The translations under genes were made by a program, and so were the position numbers. A DNA stretch of 10,922 nucleotides from positions 1-10,922 of the forward strand of contig QXZO01000001.1 in the NCBI GenBank assembly GCA_009886305.1, read 5' to 3'. The DNA comes from Betaproteobacteria bacterium (GTDB taxonomy: Bacteria; Pseudomonadota; Gammaproteobacteria; Burkholderiales; Eutrophovitaceae). Shown here piece after piece: positions 6,720 through 10,922 of this stretch; positions within the stretch are counted from its first letter, which is position 1, and the number at the start of each line of letters is the position of its first letter. The notes beneath the pieces are model-generated. The model did not search any database, was not told the DNA's origin, and saw only the letters and a list, made by a program, of their open reading frames with translations.

Positions 6720-7565
6720 ATGAGCCGCTTTAATTTTTATGGATACTTTGATTTGCCTGTTGACCACTACGAAAACTTTCCCGTCGCTTCGATTATTCTT
6801 CCCAAAGAGTTGAGAGCGCCCATAGAAACCGTCTATAGATTTGCTAGATCGGCGGATGACATTGCAGACGCTGATGACTTACCACAGCACTTCAAAAAAG
6901 AGCGGTTAGCTTTTTTTCGAGAGGAATTGACACTGATAGAATCCAACAAGGCGCCCCTGACGCCACTTTTTTCCGATCTAGGTAACTTGATTGTTCGCAA
7001 CGAACTCCCGATTAACTTGTTCTTTCGGTTACTCGATGCTTTCGAACAAGACCTTGAGGTTGACAGATACGAAAATTTTAACGACCTTCAACAATACTGT
7101 ACCCACTCAGCAAATCCAATCGGAAGGATATTGCTGCATTTATTTGGTTACACGAACGAACAATACTTAACTTGGTCTGACTCTGTATGTACTAGCCTTC
7201 AAATCATCAATTTCCTTCAGGACGTGAATGATGATTATGACCTGGGAAGAATATACCTACCGAAAGATGAAATGGACTCGTTTGGCGTTACAGAGAATCA
7301 CATTAAAAATCGCACCTTTGATATTAATTGGTTAAACTTCATGACTTTCCAATTAGATCGGGCTCGAGAATATTTAGACAGCGGAGCGGAGCTCTACAGA
7401 GCACTACCGGGCAGGATGGGTGTTGAAATTAAAATCATCGTTCAATCAGGATTTCAGGTGATCAATAAATTAAACACCTCTAGGGGAAATGTCTTCGTCA
7501 CAGATCACAAGATCAGTTCGTTAGACTTAATTCGTATTTTATACCGAACGGCTTTTCTCACCTAA
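6720..7565 (+). CDS. hpnC: Hydroxysqualene synthase HpnC
   Basis: HpnC belongs to the squalene/phytoene synthase family and converts presqualene diphosphate to hydroxysqualene, the second step of the bacterial HpnCDE squalene route. The HpnC hallmark HYENFPVAS is at 16-24. The first aspartate-rich motif is D46-D-I-A-D50 in FARSADDIAD. The second, D168 to D172, sits in INFLQDVNDDYDLGRIYLP (163-181). Both bind diphosphate through magnesium. The 281 residues are normal for the family. The ATG at 6720 has no visible Shine-Dalgarno; no in-frame start nearby is better, and the N-terminus starts sensibly before HYENFPVAS. Its stop overlaps the hpnD start (TAATG), so translation is coupled. It is the first gene of a four-gene operon and divergent from tRNA-Leu. 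Assignment over HpnD rests on the N-terminal hallmark. Confidence 0.93.
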   Translation: MSRFNFYGYFDLPVDHYENFPVASIILPKELRAPIETVYRFARSADDIADADDLPQHFKKERLAFFREELTLIESNKAPLTPLFSDLGNLIVRNELPINLFFRLLDAFEQDLEVDRYENFNDLQQYCTHSANPIGRILLHLFGYTNEQYLTWSDSVCTSLQIINFLQDVNDDYDLGRIYLPKDEMDSFGVTENHIKNRTFDINWLNFMTFQLDRAREYLDSGAELYRALPGRMGVEIKIIVQSGFQVINKLNTSRGNVFVTDHKISSLDLIRILYRTAFLT

Positions 7566-8398
7566 TGACGCCCGAAGAATACTGTGCAAAAAAAACCGCC
7601 CAAAGCGGATCAAGCTTTTATTACAGCTTCTTATTTCTTGACAAAAATAAACGTGAAGCCATCACAGCACTCTATGCATTTTGTAGAGAAGTTGACGACA
7701 TTGTAGACGGCGCTTCAGATGAATATATTGCTCGATCCAAGCTGAGTTGGTGGGCCCGAGAGATTGAAAAAATGTGGGCGGGCACACCTCAACATCCTGT
7801 TACGCTTGCACTCCAACGTTTCATCGAGCCATACAAACTAGAACAGAAATATTTTCAACTCATTATCGATGGCATGCTGATGGATCTCGAGCGGCAAAAT
7901 TATGAAACCATGGATCAACTAACTCAATATTGTTATCGATCTGCCAGCGCGGTTGGCGTTCTGTCGGCCAATATTTTTGGATACTCCCATCCAAGCACGC
8001 TGATGTACGCAGAAAAATTAGGTTTAGCCCTTCAATTAACGAATATTCTTCGGGATATTAACGAGGATCTGACGCGAGGTAGAATCTACATACCGCTTGA
8101 AGAACTAGAGAAGGTTAAAATTGCACGACCAGACCTTCGGCATTCCGTAGGGACGGTAGCTTTCGACAACTTAGTCGCTAATCAAGTTGACATTGCTCAA
8201 AGCCTTTTCGATTCTGCTCATGATAATTTGCATACAGACGATCGGCAGTCGCAAAAAGCTGGTTTAATCATGAGTGCCATATATCGCAAATTACTCGAAA
8301 AAATTGCGTCAAAACCCTCTCGGTCCTTTGCAAAAAGACAAACATTGACACCAATTCACAAGCTTTGGATTGCGTGGAGAATTTGGTCTAATCCATAA
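7565..8398 (+). CDS. hpnD: Presqualene diphosphate synthase HpnD
   Basis: HpnD condenses two farnesyl diphosphates head-to-head into presqualene diphosphate, the substrate of HpnC. It is a trans-isoprenyl diphosphate synthase of the squalene/phytoene synthase family. The N-terminal SGSSFYYSFLFLDKNKR (14-30) and FCREVDDIVD (39-48) are typical; D44 to D48 is the first aspartate motif. The second, D164 to D168, is in LTNILRDINEDLTRGRIYIP (158-177). The 277 residues match the family. The ATG shares its A with the hpnC stop, with no Shine-Dalgarno, so ribosomes probably re-initiate. hpnE follows after 3 bp. Phytoene synthase is the main alternative, but the neighbouring hpnC and hpnE argue strongly for squalene synthesis. 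Confidence 0.93.
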   Translation: MTPEEYCAKKTAQSGSSFYYSFLFLDKNKREAITALYAFCREVDDIVDGASDEYIARSKLSWWAREIEKMWAGTPQHPVTLALQRFIEPYKLEQKYFQLIIDGMLMDLERQNYETMDQLTQYCYRSASAVGVLSANIFGYSHPSTLMYAEKLGLALQLTNILRDINEDLTRGRIYIPLEELEKVKIARPDLRHSVGTVAFDNLVANQVDIAQSLFDSAHDNLHTDDRQSQKAGLIMSAIYRKLLEKIASKPSRSFAKRQTLTPIHKLWIAWRIWSNP

Positions 8399-8401
8399 CC
8401 G

Positions 8402-9688
8402 ATGCGACAAATAAATGTAGGGATCATAGGCGGCGGTTGGGCTGGACTTGCTGCCGGAATAAAACTCGCAGAATCAGGAGTTCGCGCTTCAGTCTACGAA
8501 GCCTCTCATACCCTTGGAGGTCGAGCAAGAAAGTTAACAGTCAATAACACCAATTTAGACAACGGCATACACCTTTTGTCTGGCGCTTATTCAGCAACAT
8601 TATCAACGTTAGACCAGATAAGAACACCAGCCGATCGCACCAGCCTAGATAGACAACCTTTTAACTTTTTATATGGCCCCCTAAAAATTACCAAGCCTCC
8701 AATCCCGCTTCCGTTAGAAACACTTTTCGGATTTCTATTTGCCCGCGGCATAAGCTTGAGCGATAAAATCGCGGCCCTAAGGTTTCTGCGTCGTATTCAA
8801 ACGAGACAAGTCAACACAAAATCATCAGACACTGTGCACTGTTTGCTCACACGCTACAGGCAGTCAGAAATATTAATCGAACTCTTATGGAATCCAATTT
8901 GCTTATCTGCGCTCAATATCGATTGCACGCGAGGCTCTGCCTCAGTGTTCATGAACGTAATAGCAGACGCCCTACTGGGATCAGGAAAAAGTAGTGATCT
9001 AATCTTCCCGACAAATGATTTGACGTCTCTATTTGCATCGTTGGCCGAGCGATACATTAAGAAACATAAAGGTAACATTCATCTAGGAAAGAGAGCGCTA
9101 ATTACTCGAGTTAAAAAAAACGGATTTTCATTAAGCATCTCTGACGAGCAATTTACTCACTTAGTGATAGCAACTGCTCCGCATAATGTAAGAAACACAT
9201 TTAAAGATCCTTCAAAACTTGGGGCTACACTCTCCATCATTGATCGGTTCTCATATGAACCGATTTATACGATCTATCATAAATATGCAGAAAATATTTC
9301 AACTAACCATCGAATGATTGGCCTGAATTCACCTTATGCGCATTGGGTTTTCGATAGAGGCATAACGCACCATGACCCAGGTCTAATCGGTGTCGTGATT
9401 AGCGGATCAGGACGGCATCAGAACCTGTCGCACGAGCGATTATCAAAAGAGTCTGCGAAGATTATTGATCGTGAATTTGGATTTGGTCACCCACTATGGA
9501 GTAAAGTTGTCGCTGAAAAGCGAGCCACTTTCACATGCTCACCGCAATTACAACGACCGAAACAAGTTACAGAAATAAGCGGCATTATTCTCGCGGGAGA
9601 CTATACCTATGAACGATATCCAGCCACTCTCGAAGCTGCCGTCCGAAGCGGCATTGAAGCCTCAAAAATCATCCTCAAATCATCATGA
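8402..9688 (+). CDS. hpnE: Hydroxysqualene reductase/dehydroxylase HpnE, FAD-dependent
   Basis: HpnE is a flavoprotein of the amine oxidase/phytoene desaturase superfamily that reduces hydroxysqualene to squalene. Older annotations call it a squalene-associated desaturase. The N-terminal Rossmann fold has G10-x-G12-xx-G15 within VGIIGGGWAGLAAG, with E33 placed to bind the ribose of FAD. The middle LWNPICLSALN (162-172) and SDLIFPTNDL (198-207) regions are characteristic of HpnE. The C-terminal FAD motif is LAGDYTYERYPATLEAAVRSG (397-417). The 428 residues are typical. It starts 3 bp after hpnD with no Shine-Dalgarno, and its TGA overlaps the next ATG as ATGA. A carotenoid desaturase (CrtN-like) is the alternative, but position and length favour HpnE. 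Confidence 0.92.
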   Translation: MRQINVGIIGGGWAGLAAGIKLAESGVRASVYEASHTLGGRARKLTVNNTNLDNGIHLLSGAYSATLSTLDQIRTPADRTSLDRQPFNFLYGPLKITKPPIPLPLETLFGFLFARGISLSDKIAALRFLRRIQTRQVNTKSSDTVHCLLTRYRQSEILIELLWNPICLSALNIDCTRGSASVFMNVIADALLGSGKSSDLIFPTNDLTSLFASLAERYIKKHKGNIHLGKRALITRVKKNGFSLSISDEQFTHLVIATAPHNVRNTFKDPSKLGATLSIIDRFSYEPIYTIYHKYAENISTNHRMIGLNSPYAHWVFDRGITHHDPGLIGVVISGSGRHQNLSHERLSKESAKIIDREFGFGHPLWSKVVAEKRATFTCSPQLQRPKQVTEISGIILAGDYTYERYPATLEAAVRSGIEASKIILKSS

Positions 9689-10437
9689 AAACACTTATTG
9701 AAACGCTTAGCCCTCAAGTTACACTAGTCGGCAAAACTATATTAGTGACTGGCTCATCAGGTGGGGTCGGTCGGTCGGTCGCTCTCGCCTGCGCAGATAA
9801 AGGCGCTACGGTTATTTTAAGCGGTAGGAACTTAACCGCTCTTAATGAAATATATGATCTTATTTTATCTCAAGGAAACCCGGAACCAGCCATCTTGGAA
9901 CTTGATTTGACTGAGGCAAACGAAACGGAGTTTAAAAATCTCTGCAATATCGTAAAATCAAGTATCGGTAACCTCCACGGCATTGTTCATTGCGCTACGC
10001 ACATTACAGAGTTAGGCCGGGTACAGCAGTTAGGGCTAGCTTCTTGGGAACAACTATTCCGGGTCAATGTAATTGCACCAGCACTCTTAATAAAAAATCT
10101 TGAACCACTTTTCTTAGAATCCGGGTATGGCTCAGTCGTTCTAACCTCTGACACTCATGCATTATCACTAGATCCATACTGGGGTGGTTATGCCATTTCC
10201 AAATCGGCTCTTAACGCATACGCTGTATTACAATCGAAAGAATGGCATGGCGAAAAACCTTATCGGATAAATCTGGTTACTCCAGGTCCTATAAATTCAC
10301 CATTGCGCTCAAGAACTCACCCGGGAGAGGACAGAAGCCAATTGCTATCAATAGATTCTCTCATCCCAACTTATCTCTATTTATTGAGCGATTCGAGTCG
10401 CAACATAAGCGGTGAAAACTTTAGTTACTCACCTTGA
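9685..10437 (+). CDS. Short-chain dehydrogenase/reductase, YciK-like
   Basis: This is a classical SDR-family NAD(P)H oxidoreductase, 250 residues. The cofactor motif TGSSGGVG lies at 22-29, and R48 after the second strand suggests NADP(H) preference. The catalytic tetrad is complete: N128, S155, Y169 and K173 (YAISK). The usual NNAG motif is changed to HCAT at 102-105. The C-terminal half, with SLIPTYLYLLSDSSRNISG (224-242), resembles E. coli YciK, whose physiological substrate is unclear. The ATG overlaps the hpnE stop as ATGA, so it is translationally coupled to squalene synthesis, although no SDR is a standard step of that route. A (GGTC)4 repeat falls in codons 27-32. The gene overlaps the opposite-strand thioesterase by 13 bp at its end. 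Family is secure, substrate unknown. Confidence 0.88.
   Translation: MKTLIETLSPQVTLVGKTILVTGSSGGVGRSVALACADKGATVILSGRNLTALNEIYDLILSQGNPEPAILELDLTEANETEFKNLCNIVKSSIGNLHGIVHCATHITELGRVQQLGLASWEQLFRVNVIAPALLIKNLEPLFLESGYGSVVLTSDTHALSLDPYWGGYAISKSALNAYAVLQSKEWHGEKPYRINLVTPGPINSPLRSRTHPGEDRSQLLSIDSLIPTYLYLLSDSSRNISGENFSYSP
9765..9780 (+). repeat. Tetranucleotide repeat (GGTC)4 inside the SDR gene
   Basis: Four exact tandem copies of GGTC run through the part of the SDR gene that encodes its cofactor-binding glycine loop (about residues 27-32). Gain or loss of one unit would shift the reading frame near codon 30 and destroy the protein. Four copies is short for a true phase-variation tract. Confidence 0.9.
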
Positions 10438-10850
10438 ATTACCGCACGAAACCAATCTGGTAGCGGCCGAGACTTTCCAGCAGCAATATCGGCCCAAACC
10501 AAAACTGCTTCAGCCTCTGCGTAAATCTCTGACTCTTCCATACAATTAGTTAGTTGGTGATACATGACAAAGCTACTTCTACCGAGCTTTCCTACGTAAC
10601 TGGTTACCATAAAGGTAGCCGGATAAACAGCAGACTTTAGATAACGACACGATATTGTTCCTAAAATTGGCCCCTCGGATTCGGATTGGTAATCAATCTC
10701 AAGATCGTTGAACCAAGCTACACGAGACTCCTCAAAGTAGCGTAAGTAAGCAACATTGTTCATGTGAGCGAGGCTATCCATTTCACCCCACCTCATACTC
10801 ATTCGATCAGTCCGAACCAGTCGCATTGACTCTCTTAAACTAAATTCCAT
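10425..10850 (-). CDS. Acyl-CoA thioesterase, 4-hydroxybenzoyl-CoA thioesterase (hot-dog) family
   Basis: This 141-residue protein is a single hot-dog-fold thioesterase of the YbgC/FadM kind, expected to hydrolyse acyl-CoA in the cytoplasm. The N-terminal motif MRWGEMDSLAHMNN (19-32) followed by YLRYFEESR (35-43) is characteristic, and D25 is the likely catalytic aspartate. The substrate cannot be told. The start is uncertain: the ATG at 10850 has only AAGAT upstream, while an in-frame ATG at 10826 (residue M9) follows AAGAGAG closely and would still keep the whole domain. It is convergent with the SDR, and its TAA stop lies inside the SDR coding end (13-bp overlap). The upstream 72 bp (10851-10922) are AT-rich, with a possible -10 TATATT near the window edge whose -35 would lie outside. 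Confidence 0.88.
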   Translation of the reverse strand: MEFSLRESMRLVRTDRMSMRWGEMDSLAHMNNVAYLRYFEESRVAWFNDLEIDYQSESEGPILGTISCRYLKSAVYPATFMVTSYVGKLGRSSFVMYHQLTNCMEESEIYAEAEAVLVWADIAAGKSRPLPDWFRAVIQGE

Positions 10851-10922
10851 ATTTATCTTGGTAATTGGCTGAAATTGTGCTCTAAATGAATTAACATTTA
10901 TATCAACGAATATAGCAGACTT

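Noticed and set aside
8854..9078. A 74-codon minus-strand open frame inside hpnE.
   Set aside because: Shadow of a clearly recognisable HpnE coding region, with no ribosome-binding site or known domain.
6555..10437. Idea that the hpn operon is a genomic island inserted at tRNA-Leu.
   Set aside because: Integration usually targets the tRNA 3' end, which here faces tig, not hpnC. No integrase and no duplicated tRNA end were seen in the window.

Overview
This window looks like the chromosome of a proteobacterium, most likely a betaproteobacterium with a fairly AT-rich genome. The evidence is the gene order tRNA-Leu, tig, clpP, clpX, lon, hupB, tRNA-Val, tRNA-Asp on the minus strand, plus the character of the Lon, ClpX and HU proteins. 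I recall this order, with a tRNA-Leu before tig and a tRNA-Val/tRNA-Asp pair after HU, from betaproteobacteria. I could not search to confirm it, and a gammaproteobacterium is not excluded.

Minus strand, right to left (6639 to 1): tRNA-Leu(UAG) is followed by trigger factor (tig), which overlaps clpP by an ATGA. Next come clpX, lon and hupB, then tRNA-Val(UAC) and a tRNA-Asp(GUC) cut by the window edge. This is a protein quality-control block: a ribosome-bound chaperone, the ClpXP protease, the Lon protease and the nucleoid protein HU. The block is not a single simple transcript. The clpX-lon gap holds a well-placed sigma-32 (heat shock) promoter candidate. The lon-hupB gap holds a strong sigma-70 promoter with a leader of about 118 nt before an unusual GTG start. 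Between hupB and tRNA-Val there is a hairpin without a U tract, which looks more like a processing element than a terminator.

Plus strand, 6720 to 10437: a tight, translationally coupled operon hpnC-hpnD-hpnE encodes the hydroxysqualene route from farnesyl diphosphate to squalene (HpnD makes presqualene diphosphate, HpnC hydroxysqualene, HpnE squalene). A short-chain dehydrogenase resembling YciK overlaps hpnE by ATGA. None of these four genes has a clear Shine-Dalgarno sequence. No squalene-hopene cyclase lies in the window, so the fate of the squalene (hopanoids, C30 carotenoids or other) cannot be read here. The operon starts from an 80-bp divergent control region shared with tRNA-Leu.

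Minus strand, 10850 to 10425: a hot-dog-fold acyl-CoA thioesterase converges on the SDR and the two coding ends overlap by 13 bp.

Most of the window is conserved housekeeping content. I found no mobile element, CRISPR array, phage gene or clear undescribed system. The points worth a second look are regulatory: the lon heat-shock promoter, the hupB start and leader, the hupB/tRNA hairpin, and the divergent control region. Two smaller ones are a tetranucleotide repeat in the SDR gene and a U-U mismatch in the tRNA-Leu acceptor stem. No stretch longer than 300 bases lacks a gene; the longest is 206 bp (481-686).
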